A model generated the notes under the pieces. That model ran no database searches. It worked only from the letters and a program-made list of their open reading frames with translations, and was not told the origin of the DNA. Made by a program: the position numbers and the translations under genes. From Methylobacterium sp. 10 (GTDB lineage: Bacteria; Pseudomonadota; Alphaproteobacteria; Rhizobiales; Beijerinckiaceae), in assembly GCF_000519085.1 (NCBI RefSeq), contig NZ_KI912577.1, positions 4,520,035-4,584,034 of the forward strand: DNA of 64,000 bases, written 5' to 3'. Of the stretch, positions 33,326 through 40,258 are shown piece after piece (the stretch's first letter is position 1; every line of letters begins with the position of its first letter).

Positions 33326-33874
33326 TCATCGCGACTGGGATGCCGTTAGACGCAGGGCCATGCTGCCCAGGACGCCATCCCGGCGGATGAGCCCGTGCAT
33401 CAGGGCGGCACCGAGATGGGCGAGGATGATGCCGAACAGGGTGTAGGCCAGGACCGTGTGAAGCGGACGCAGCCACGCGTAGAGGGCGGGATCGCGTGGC
33501 AGGATCGGCGGCAGCACCACGGAGCCGGCGAGGCCAATGGGATAGCCGGCCGCCGACAGCATCGCCCATCCGACCAGCGGCAGCGCGAGCATGAGTCCGT
33601 AGAGCAGGATGTGCGAGGCATGGGCCGCCTTGCGCTGCCAGCCTGGAAGGTCCGGCGGCAATTCAGGCGGTGGACTGCGCCAGCGGTTGATCAGGCGCAG
33701 CACCGCCAGGACCAGGATGCCGATGCCGAGGGGCCGGTGCAGCGCGACGAGGGCGTGATAGTGGGCCACCGAAGTCACCATCGCCACGCCGATGAACAGC
33801 ATGGCCAGGACCATCGCCGCCATGGTCCAGTGCAACGCTCGCGCCGGCAGGTTGAAGTGCGCTGGGTCGCTCAC
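33326..33874 (-). CDS. Cytochrome b561
   Basis: 182 residues with four membrane helices (about 12-32, 45-62, 86-106 and 142-164) and paired histidines suited to bind two b hemes (ALHWTMA, LVALHRPLG, KAAHASHILLYG, LRPLHTVLAY). It moves electrons from quinol toward periplasmic acceptors. Its ATG overlaps the catalase-like gene stop as ATGA, so the peroxidase and the b561 are translated together. A catalase-peroxidase plus b561 pair suggests a membrane-linked peroxide-reducing system. Confidence 0.88.
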   Translation of the reverse strand: MSDPAHFNLPARALHWTMAAMVLAMLFIGVAMVTSVAHYHALVALHRPLGIGILVLAVLRLINRWRSPPPELPPDLPGWQRKAAHASHILLYGLMLALPLVGWAMLSAAGYPIGLAGSVVLPPILPRDPALYAWLRPLHTVLAYTLFGIILAHLGAALMHGLIRRDGVLGSMALRLTASQSR

Positions 33875-34983
33875 AATCCGGCTCCTGAGACAGGGGTGTC
33901 GTGGACGGCGCTCGGCGCCTTCGATTCACCAACGCGGCGGGTGAAGGATTGCGAATAGGCTGCCGAGCGGGCGCTGAGCAGCGGATCGTCCGATCCCACG
34001 ATGCCGGCGGGCAGAACGAGGGGGTCGAAGTTCACGTCGCGACAATTGCCGTTCGCTTCCGCCTCCGTCGCGGTGACGACCACTGTGCCGACGTCGACGC
34101 TCGCGCGTTCGGACGGCCAGGGAAGGGTCGCGTCCGCGCTGGCGTCGCCGGGCGAGCCGACGGTGACCACGAGGTGCCAGCGCACGGGACCCCGGCGGAT
34201 TGCGGCCGCGAAATCCTCGAACAGGAAATTCTTGTCTGTGCGCGCTGCCTGAGCGGGGCTCTCTGCTGTGGCCGCCTGCGCCGGCACGAAGGCCCAGCGC
34301 ACGAGCGTTTCGGTACCGTTCGCGGCGACGAAGCGGAAGGCGTTCAGGCTCCGGAAGGTGTCATCGGCGAATCCGGACGTGATCGTCCGCGCCTTGATCA
34401 GGGCCGCCGCCTCCGCGCTTTCGGGGTGCGCGGCGAAGAACGCTTTCAGCGCCTCGGGATCGGGCTTGCCCGTGGCCGGATCGGGCTTGGCGGCGAGGAG
34501 CTGCGCGTAGAACGCCTCCGGTGTCCGCACCGGGAAGACCGGGATGTCGTTGTTGCCGGTGCGCCATTCCTCGCCGTGGGGAAGATGAAAGCGAAGCGCG
34601 AGGCTGCGCACCGTCGCCGCCGCATCCGCCGCGTAGGGCTGTCCGCCTGCGAGCGCGATGCGCCCGGTGACGGGGGTGACCTGTCCTGCGGCAAACAGCG
34701 CGGCCTCCGACAGGCGTACGCCCCCGCCGCTGCTCTCGAAGCGCCCGGCGAGGCAGAGCCCCTTGGCGTGATTGCGCCGGAATCCCGGATGGGGGCCGTT
34801 GACCTGCTCGAAGCGGTCGACGATCCGAGCCTGGGTGAGGTCCCCCGGCGAGAGCCAGCCTCCGGCATACGCAAAGGTCCCCGCAGTGCCGGCGACCAGG
34901 GCTCCGATGGCGCCAAGCCGGAGGAGGACGGCGCGCGGGCCCAAGCCGGGACTGGCGCCTGTGAGATCGTTCAGGAGGGACAT
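33871..34983 (-). CDS. Catalase-family peroxidase, membrane-anchored
   Basis: 370 residues, shorter than a full catalase. An N-terminal helix (about 20-40) acts as signal or anchor. The heme-site His is about 72 (RRNHAKGLCLAGRF) and the axial Tyr about 343 (ARSAAYSQSF). The segment RFHLPHGEEWRTGNNDIPVFP is typical of SrpA-like small catalases, which act mainly as peroxidases. Predicted to face the periplasm. It follows the anti-sigma gene after 9 bases and overlaps cytochrome b561. Confidence 0.88.
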   Translation of the reverse strand: MSLLNDLTGASPGLGPRAVLLRLGAIGALVAGTAGTFAYAGGWLSPGDLTQARIVDRFEQVNGPHPGFRRNHAKGLCLAGRFESSGGGVRLSEAALFAAGQVTPVTGRIALAGGQPYAADAAATVRSLALRFHLPHGEEWRTGNNDIPVFPVRTPEAFYAQLLAAKPDPATGKPDPEALKAFFAAHPESAEAAALIKARTITSGFADDTFRSLNAFRFVAANGTETLVRWAFVPAQAATAESPAQAARTDKNFLFEDFAAAIRRGPVRWHLVVTVGSPGDASADATLPWPSERASVDVGTVVVTATEAEANGNCRDVNFDPLVLPAGIVGSDDPLLSARSAAYSQSFTRRVGESKAPSAVHDTPVSGAGL

Positions 34984-34992
34984 GGCGGACTT

Positions 34993-35766
34993 TCAGATGG
35001 CTTTCGCGGTGGCGCGACGGATCTCGTTGGCCAGCGGATGCAGGACGGTCGGGTCGACGGCACCCACGAGGCTGTAGCCCAGCCCATCCTGGGCCCAGGC
35101 GTAGCCGTTCGAAGCCTCCGAGGTATGCGCACGCATCGGCGCGTCACCGGGCTGGGCCATCGGCCGCATCAGCATGACGAAGCGGGTGGCGTGTCCGTCG
35201 TCGTACATCAGCATGCCGGCGGGCCCCTGCGGCGTGGCGACGAGGCGCCCGCCCATGAGGCGGTAGCCGGAACCGCTCAGGTCCGGCACGCCTACGGGCC
35301 GCTTCAGCCTGTTGGAGAACCAGCCGGCAAGCTCATCGCGGTTTGCGGCGACGAGCTCGACGGGGCGGGTATGATCGGGGGCATAGACCGCATAGTTCGT
35401 GCTCGCCTCCTGAGCGAGCGCCTCGATGCCGGTCGGTACGGGCGAGACCACCTCGCGCAGGCCCCACCCTCCGGCGCCGCCCACGAGGAGCAGCAGTCCG
35501 GCCGCCATCGCCTGCCAGGGGGGACGAGCTGGGCGACGGCGCGACTCGACGATCCGCGACAGGTTGAGCTGGGCCGGCACCGGCTCAGCCGCGATGGGCG
35601 CGAAGGCAGCCCGCATCTCCTCGCGCAAGGCGACCATGCGCGCGACCCGCGCCCGGGCATCCGGGTGGTCGCCGAGATAGGCTTCGACCTCGCTGCGCCG
35701 CGTGGCATCGAGGCGCTCGTCCACGAGACCCTGAAGGTCGTCTTCGCCGATCGGACGCGTGGTCAT
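34993..35766 (-). CDS. Anti-sigma factor, transmembrane
   Basis: 257 residues. An N-terminal cytoplasmic region with an anti-sigma-like helical domain (about 1-65: EDDLQGLVDERLDATRRSEV) precedes one membrane helix (about 84-103, WQAMAAGLLLLVGGAGGWGL). The periplasmic domain ends in LGYSLVGAVDPTVLHPLA. No zinc (HxxxCxxC) motif is seen. It should hold the ECF sigma factor at the membrane until a periplasmic signal arrives. Its start overlaps the sigma gene stop by 4 bases. Confidence 0.88.
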   Translation of the reverse strand: MTTRPIGEDDLQGLVDERLDATRRSEVEAYLGDHPDARARVARMVALREEMRAAFAPIAAEPVPAQLNLSRIVESRRRPARPPWQAMAAGLLLLVGGAGGWGLREVVSPVPTGIEALAQEASTNYAVYAPDHTRPVELVAANRDELAGWFSNRLKRPVGVPDLSGSGYRLMGGRLVATPQGPAGMLMYDDGHATRFVMLMRPMAQPGDAPMRAHTSEASNGYAWAQDGLGYSLVGAVDPTVLHPLANEIRRATAKAI

Positions 35767-36293
35767 TTTACCCTCCGCAGGAGCGGGCGCTTGGCAGGAA
35801 CGGCCGCCTCGGCGCCGTCCATCAACTGGATCATCCGGTCCCGCGCCCGAGACAGGCGGGACATCACCGTTCCGGTCGGGATGGCGAGAACCTGCGCCGT
35901 CTCGGCGTAGGACAGCCCTTCCACCGTCACGAGCAGGAGGACGCTGCGCTGCTCCTCCGGCAGCGCCTCCAGGGCGGTCATCAGGTCCCGGTGGCGCAGG
36001 CCGCTCTCCTGCGTCGGCGCCACGGCGAGGTTGGCTTCCGCCGTGTCCTCGATCGCCATGTGAGCCCCGCGGCGGGCGCGCTGGCGCATCTGCGTCACGG
36101 CGAGGTTGTGGACGATGGCGAACAGCCAGGTCCGGGTATCGCCGTCGGCCTGGCGTTGGTGCCAGCGGCCGACCGCCTTTTCCAGACAGTCCTGCACGAG
36201 ATCGTCGGCATCGGCGGGATTGCGCAGGAGGGCCCGCGCATAGCGGCGGAGCGCCGGGATCAGCGGCTCGATGAGGCGCATCATGTCCGTCAT
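35763..36293 (-). CDS. ECF RNA polymerase sigma factor
   Basis: 176 residues with region 2 (NPADADDLVQDCLEKAVGRW, then TRTWLFAIVHNLAV) and region 4 (LPEEQRSVLLLVTVEGLSYAETAQVL, TGTVMSRLSRARDRM). It is first in the operon sigma / anti-sigma / catalase / b561 / monooxygenase. A minus-strand promoter of the form GGAATAA-N13-GCGTC lies upstream. The same arrangement in the opposite direction lies before the exported protein at 36575, so the factor probably recognises both and activates itself. Confidence 0.92.
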   Translation of the reverse strand: MTDMMRLIEPLIPALRRYARALLRNPADADDLVQDCLEKAVGRWHQRQADGDTRTWLFAIVHNLAVTQMRQRARRGAHMAIEDTAEANLAVAPTQESGLRHRDLMTALEALPEEQRSVLLLVTVEGLSYAETAQVLAIPTGTVMSRLSRARDRMIQLMDGAEAAVPAKRPLLRRVK

Positions 36294-36377
36294 GTCCGGT
36301 CTCCTGGCATGGGCGGGGCTCCTGTGCCTTCGCGCCGGCCGGACCGGAAATGCTCCGGGGCTGGCAACGTAGGCATG

Positions 36378-36402
36378 GACGCTGCCAATTCCGGATTATT
36401 CC
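36378..36402 (-). promoter_or_regulatory. Predicted ECF promoter for the sigma operon
   Basis: On the minus strand GGAATAA (36402-36396), a 13-base spacer, then GCGTC (36382-36378). Identical boxes and spacing occur on the plus strand at 36493-36517. The predicted transcript starts near 36370. Confidence 0.65.
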
Positions 36403-36492
36403 AGCACCCCAAGATCTTTTTGGGCGGGCCTTCGAGAGGGTCCGTCACAAGGGTGTACCGCGAAACGGCAAGAAAAAGATTTTGCGAGGTTG

Positions 36493-36517
36493 GGAATAAC
36501 CAAAGGAAGCTGGCGTC
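36493..36517 (+). promoter_or_regulatory. Predicted ECF promoter for the exported small protein
   Basis: GGAATAA (36493-36499), 13 bases, GCGTC (36513-36517). It is the divergent twin of the promoter at 36378-36402. The predicted transcript starts near 36525, about 50 bases before the ATG at 36575. Confidence 0.65.
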
Positions 36518-36574
36518 TGTCCGGTTATCGCTGCCAGACATTGTCGATCGGGGCAGGAAAACTGGAGACATGAT

Positions 36575-36844
36575 ATGAACTCCCTCAAGAACTTCTTGGG
36601 CCTGCTCCTCGCGTCTGCTTGTACGCTCGCCGTTCTGACGGGTGCCTCGGAAGCCCGTACCGTCCAGCACACCGAGACCCACTCGGTCCTCAACGAGCCT
36701 CTCTCGGCGCCCGCCGGCTCCCCATACTGGCTCGGACGTATGGACACCGACAGCGGCAACGCCAAGAACCCGGCCCTCCCCGATTACGCCCAGGCGCGTG
36801 GTCAGGAGACCGGTGGCCCGGCGCGCGAACTCATCCCGAACTGA
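36575..36844 (+). CDS. Small exported protein of the ECF regulon
   Basis: 89 residues. The signal peptide (LLLASACTLAVLTGASEA, cleavage near 28) leads a short hydrophilic mature part (TVQHTETHSVLNEPLSAP, YWLGRMDTDSGNAKNPALPD). Family unknown to me. GGAG lies 9 bases before the ATG. The promoter matches that of the ECF sigma operon, so the protein probably acts in the same envelope or oxidative stress response. Confidence 0.75.
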   Translation: MNSLKNFLGLLLASACTLAVLTGASEARTVQHTETHSVLNEPLSAPAGSPYWLGRMDTDSGNAKNPALPDYAQARGQETGGPARELIPN

Positions 36845-36887
36845 TCCATGCTGACGCGAGGACGCTTCTCCCGTCCGGTTCAGACAT

Positions 36888-36909
36888 CCTCAGCCTTAGA
36901 AGGCTGGGG
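36888..36909 (+). terminator. Hairpin after the ECF-regulated exported protein
   Basis: Arms CCTCAGCCTT (36888-36897) and AAGGCTGGGG (36900-36909) pair over 10 positions, with one G-T pair and a two-base loop. There is no poly-T tail. Confidence 0.45.
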
Positions 36910-37145
36910 CCTGCGGCAAGCGTGGGCCGCGACCGTCACATCTCACGGTGCCGGGGTCCGAAAGATCTCGCCGAGGAAGCCGAGGAACGCCTTCACGTTC
37001 GGGGGGCGCATTTTTCAGAGCCCCTTCGTGCGCCGACGGGCGGATGACAATCCATTGCGGACCCTGGGAACGTCCGCTCCCAGGGTCTTGGTGATGCAGT
37101 GCCAGACGAAGGGCTTCGGTGGATTTTTGCCAATCCGCATTAAGA

Positions 37146-37219
37146 GTGCCTCATAAAACTCCCGGCCACGGTCGGGTCTCCTCGAAGCACGACGGCGCAG
37201 CGGGAGTTTTGTGAGAGAC
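37146..37219 (+). repeat. 74-base palindromic repeat, copy 1
   Basis: Begins GTGCCTCATAAAACTCCCG and ends CGGGAGTTTTGTGAGAGAC. The ends pair as terminal inverted repeats (CTCATAAAACTCCCG against CTCACAAAACTCCCG, 14 of 15). A second copy with the same ends but a diverged middle is at 52981-53055. It is therefore a dispersed palindromic or miniature mobile element rather than a simple terminator. Confidence 0.7.
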
Positions 37220-37297
37220 ACTAAGACGGAGGTTTATTGAAAGCAGACGCGGCACAACGGGAGACGGGGATGATGGCAGGACCGTTTCCGCATTCAG

Positions 37298-37942
37298 TTA
37301 TGTCTCCGCCCACGCTGCCCGGACCGGACCTGTTGCAGTGTCCGGCTTCGCATCCCCAATGAAAATGACGACAGGGCCGTGATCGGACCGGCGCGGATCG
37401 TAGAAATCAAGAAGATTCGGGTAAAGGCGCTGGAGGAAGTCCAGGTGCAGGCCCTCCCGACGTACGAGGTGGTCGATGACGACCTGATCGCCATGTACCG
37501 CGTTCGGGACGGAACCGCAGGCGCCCGGCGTCATCCACCACGCGGGCTCGGCCGCGAAGGTCGTGTAGAGAAAACCCAACTCGCCGCCGTCCCAGCGTAG
37601 CAGGGCACTGGAGAGCCGTCCCTTGTGGAAGTAATCCTCCATCGCGGCGAGGCCCGGCTCGGCCAGAGCGTCTGCCGGACCGGTGAAGACGGTATCAAGG
37701 TCGCAGAGCAGCGTCGGCCCTCGTGTAAGGCCTGGGCGGAACGCTTCCATCTTCGCCCACCAGGCTGGCCAGTCGTGCCGCAGCGGCACCCGCTCTACAC
37801 CGGCCACCACGAGGGGAAGGTCGGTGAGGCAGAGGATGCGGTCGAAAGACGGAGCGTGGCGGCGAACGCCTCGTGCCAAGCGCTCGACCCAGGCCGCGTC
37901 GTAGCGACCGCCAGTTTTCAGGACGGTGAGGAGTGTCGTCAT
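37298..37942 (-). CDS. Glycosyltransferase-like protein (GT-A, DxD motif)
   Basis: 214 residues from ATG 37942; an upstream extension of the frame looks non-coding. Features are a start like nucleotide-sugar transferases (LLTVLKTGGRYDAAWVERLARG), the metal-binding DxD in LLCDLDTVFTGP (about residue 83), and the downstream aromatic segment GELGFLYTTFAAEPAWWM with AVHGDQVVIDHLV. It is probably a cytosolic GT-A-fold transferase. Donor and acceptor are unknown. It is monocistronic. Confidence 0.7.
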   Translation of the reverse strand: MTTLLTVLKTGGRYDAAWVERLARGVRRHAPSFDRILCLTDLPLVVAGVERVPLRHDWPAWWAKMEAFRPGLTRGPTLLCDLDTVFTGPADALAEPGLAAMEDYFHKGRLSSALLRWDGGELGFLYTTFAAEPAWWMTPGACGSVPNAVHGDQVVIDHLVRREGLHLDFLQRLYPNLLDFYDPRRSDHGPVVIFIGDAKPDTATGPVRAAWAET

Positions 37943-38678
37943 CGAACGCGCGTAATCCTGATCGGGCTGTTCAAAGGGGGCAGGGGTGGAGGCGGATCGT
38001 CCGCTTCGGGCCGGAGGGCCAAGGTCCGATTGCCACCCAACTAAGCCGTTCGGTAGTGTGCCCTTTTTGCCAGATGCGGACGTTGGCCGCACGCTCAGAA
38101 TCGGGCGCTCCGCTGTCGACCGAACCCAGCCGTTCGGGCTCCACGAATCGATGCCCCGAAGCAGAAGTTAAGCGAGCTACTTCTCCGCGACTGAAGTTGT
38201 CGCGATGGTGTATCGGCTGTTGGGCCTGCTCGCCATATCCGGTCGCGCATACGATGTCTCGCACAGCCCCAACCTTAGATCTGTCTCCCTGCGCTTCGGC
38301 GGACGCCCGCCGCCGCCCGGCCGCGCGGGCAGGCTTCGATGTGGCCGGCCCATTGAGTCTGGATATCAATCCTGATTCTGTTCGCGCTATCTTTCAGGGT
38401 GTGGATCAGCGTCGAAGCATGACCCTACCCTAATTCTTCCCGGATCATGGCTAATTGAGCCAATCTCCCCACGATGTGGGGTTGCGACCGGCGCCGATGA
38501 CGATCCTGCCAAAATCTCAAATCTTGTTGAAATGTCAGAGACTTGACGGCGCTTCTCATAGGGCCATGCTTTTAACGCCGATCTCTATGCCGACCATGAC
38601 GTTGAGGACGGCAAACAGGGGCGTCGTGCCGGGGTGTTGATAGTTGTGGGTCTTAGTCTGCCGGGTAGGCCTATCTCC
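37943..38678. other. 736-base gap, no gene seen
   Basis: Open frames here are short or lie in reversed repeats of coding-like GC, and none has a good start and a plausible product. GC falls toward the right half (38340-38620). It may be the scar of a lost gene, but nothing in it was recognised. Confidence 0.35.
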
Positions 38679-40136
38679 TCATGGGGGAAGGCGCTCTGAT
38701 GGCCGGCTCACTTCCTCGAACGCAGCGGCTATGCGGAGCAGCGCCCTGTCTTGTCCCGGCCTTCCGATGAGCTGCAGCCCCGATGATCGTCCGTCCGGTG
38801 CCCATGGACCTAACGGGATGCAGATCGTGGGGCATCCGGACAAGGTCGCTGGTACCACCACTTCCATCCAGCGATGATACGTGTCCATGGCCGTGCCGGC
38901 GATGGTCGCGGGCCAGGGCTTGGCCTGAGCAAAGGGAAAAACCTGAGCGCTCGGCAGGGCCAGCGCATCGAAATCGGCGAAGAGGGCGAGGAAGCGCTGG
39001 TAGAGGCGCGTCCGCGTCACCGACGCTCGATAGAGATCGTCGGCCGAAAGGCGGAGGCTGCCCTCGATCTCCCAGATCAGTTCCGGCTTCATCTGCTCGC
39101 GTTTGATCGGATCGTCATAGAGCGGCCGGTAGCGGCTGCCGACCAGGACATGGCGCCAGACCAGCCAGCATGCCCAGATCTCGTCCCGGCTGATCCCGAG
39201 ACGGGTCTCCTCGATGCGGCATCCCGAGGCTTCGAGGGCGGAGAGGCCGGCTTGGGATAGGGGCAGGATACCGTCTTCCAGGGGAAGAGCACTGATGAAA
39301 TCGCCGAGCCAGCCGATGCGGGCGGGATCCGCTCCGCCTGGCGGCAACTCGGCAGGGAGGCCCGGCTCCGCCAGGGAGAGGGGTGCACGGGCATCGGGCC
39401 CGCTCATGACCGATAGGAGGAGGGCCAGATCGGCGACGGTCCGCGCCATGGGACCGTCCGTGGCGAGCTGCTGAAGATAGCCCTCCGGGCCCGGCAGCGA
39501 TGGGACCCTGCCCTGGGAGGGCCGGAACCCGAAGATGCCGTTCCAGCCGGCAGGGTTGCGCAGGGAGCCGGCAAAGTCGCTGCCATCGGCCATGGGCACC
39601 ATGCGCAGGGCCGTCGCGACGGCGCCGCCGCCCGAGCTTCCGCCGGCACTCAAAGCGGGATCATAGGCGTTGAGCGTGGTCCCCCAGACGGGGTTGTAGC
39701 TATGCGAGCCAAGGCCAAACTCGGAGACATTCGTCTTGCCGATGAGGATCGCCCCCGCCGCGCGCAGTCGTTCGACGAACAGCGCATCCTCCTTCGGAAC
39801 ATATTCCGCGAAGATTGGCGAGCCGAACGTGGTGCGAAGCCCGCGCGTCGGCGCCAAGTCCTTCACCGCGTGGGGCAATCCATGCATCGGCCCGCGCCAT
39901 AGCCCGCGTCGAAGGTCGGCATCGGCCGCGTCGGCCTCGGCGAGAAGGTCGTCCCGGTCACGCAGAGACACGATGGCGTTCACTCGCCCGTTCACCAGCG
40001 CGATGCGATCGAGATGAGCCTCCATCACCTCCCGGCAGGAGATGTGCCGGTCGTGGATCGCCGCCATCATCCGCGTCGCGTCGAGGCCGACGATCCCGCC
40101 CTGCGGCAGGCTCGGCATCGGAGAAATCCCGCTCAT
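38679..40136 (-). CDS. Amidase (amidase-signature family)
   Basis: 485 residues from ATG 40136, ribosome site GGGAG. The Ser-cisSer-Lys triad is visible: Lys92 (HAVKDLAP), Ser167 (SAGGSSGGG) and Ser191 (GSDFAGSLRNPAGW). Enzymes of this family hydrolyse amides, including aryl, peptide and N-acyl amides. It is divergent from the penicillin-acylase-family gene with a 122-base shared promoter region. Together with the acylase and the peptidases downstream it suggests an amide/peptide degradation locus. No signal peptide, so cytoplasmic. Confidence 0.92.
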   Translation of the reverse strand: MSGISPMPSLPQGGIVGLDATRMMAAIHDRHISCREVMEAHLDRIALVNGRVNAIVSLRDRDDLLAEADAADADLRRGLWRGPMHGLPHAVKDLAPTRGLRTTFGSPIFAEYVPKEDALFVERLRAAGAILIGKTNVSEFGLGSHSYNPVWGTTLNAYDPALSAGGSSGGGAVATALRMVPMADGSDFAGSLRNPAGWNGIFGFRPSQGRVPSLPGPEGYLQQLATDGPMARTVADLALLLSVMSGPDARAPLSLAEPGLPAELPPGGADPARIGWLGDFISALPLEDGILPLSQAGLSALEASGCRIEETRLGISRDEIWACWLVWRHVLVGSRYRPLYDDPIKREQMKPELIWEIEGSLRLSADDLYRASVTRTRLYQRFLALFADFDALALPSAQVFPFAQAKPWPATIAGTAMDTYHRWMEVVVPATLSGCPTICIPLGPWAPDGRSSGLQLIGRPGQDRALLRIAAAFEEVSRPSERLPP

Positions 40137-40192
40137 CCCATCACTCCCGGGTTGGCGTACGGCTTGCCAGAACGCCGAATACAGGATGGGAT

Positions 40193-40200
40193 TGCATACA
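40193..40200. promoter_or_regulatory. Candidate operator TGCATACA between amidase and acylase
   Basis: The 8-base word TGCATACA sits in the middle of the 122-base divergent region and occurs again at 45301-45308, 43 bases before the peptide-binding protein gene. It could be half a site for a GntR- or other-type regulator. The regulator is not in the window or not recognised. Confidence 0.3.
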
Positions 40201-40258
40201 TGATACGTGCCGGAGACCGAGAAGACTGCCTGAAGCCGTTCCGACGGATTCCGCACTG

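Larger units (their letters stand above)
36845..37297. other. 450-base gap with hairpin and palindromic repeat
   Basis: No gene seen. It contains the hairpin at 36888-36909 (probable terminator of the preceding gene) and the 74-base palindromic repeat at 37146-37219. It ends at the stop of the glycosyltransferase-like gene on the minus strand. Confidence 0.45.

Noticed and set aside
37298..38092. Longer form of the glycosyltransferase-like protein with 50 extra N-terminal residues
   Set aside because: The extension is low-complexity and lacks a ribosome site; the family-like start is at 37942.
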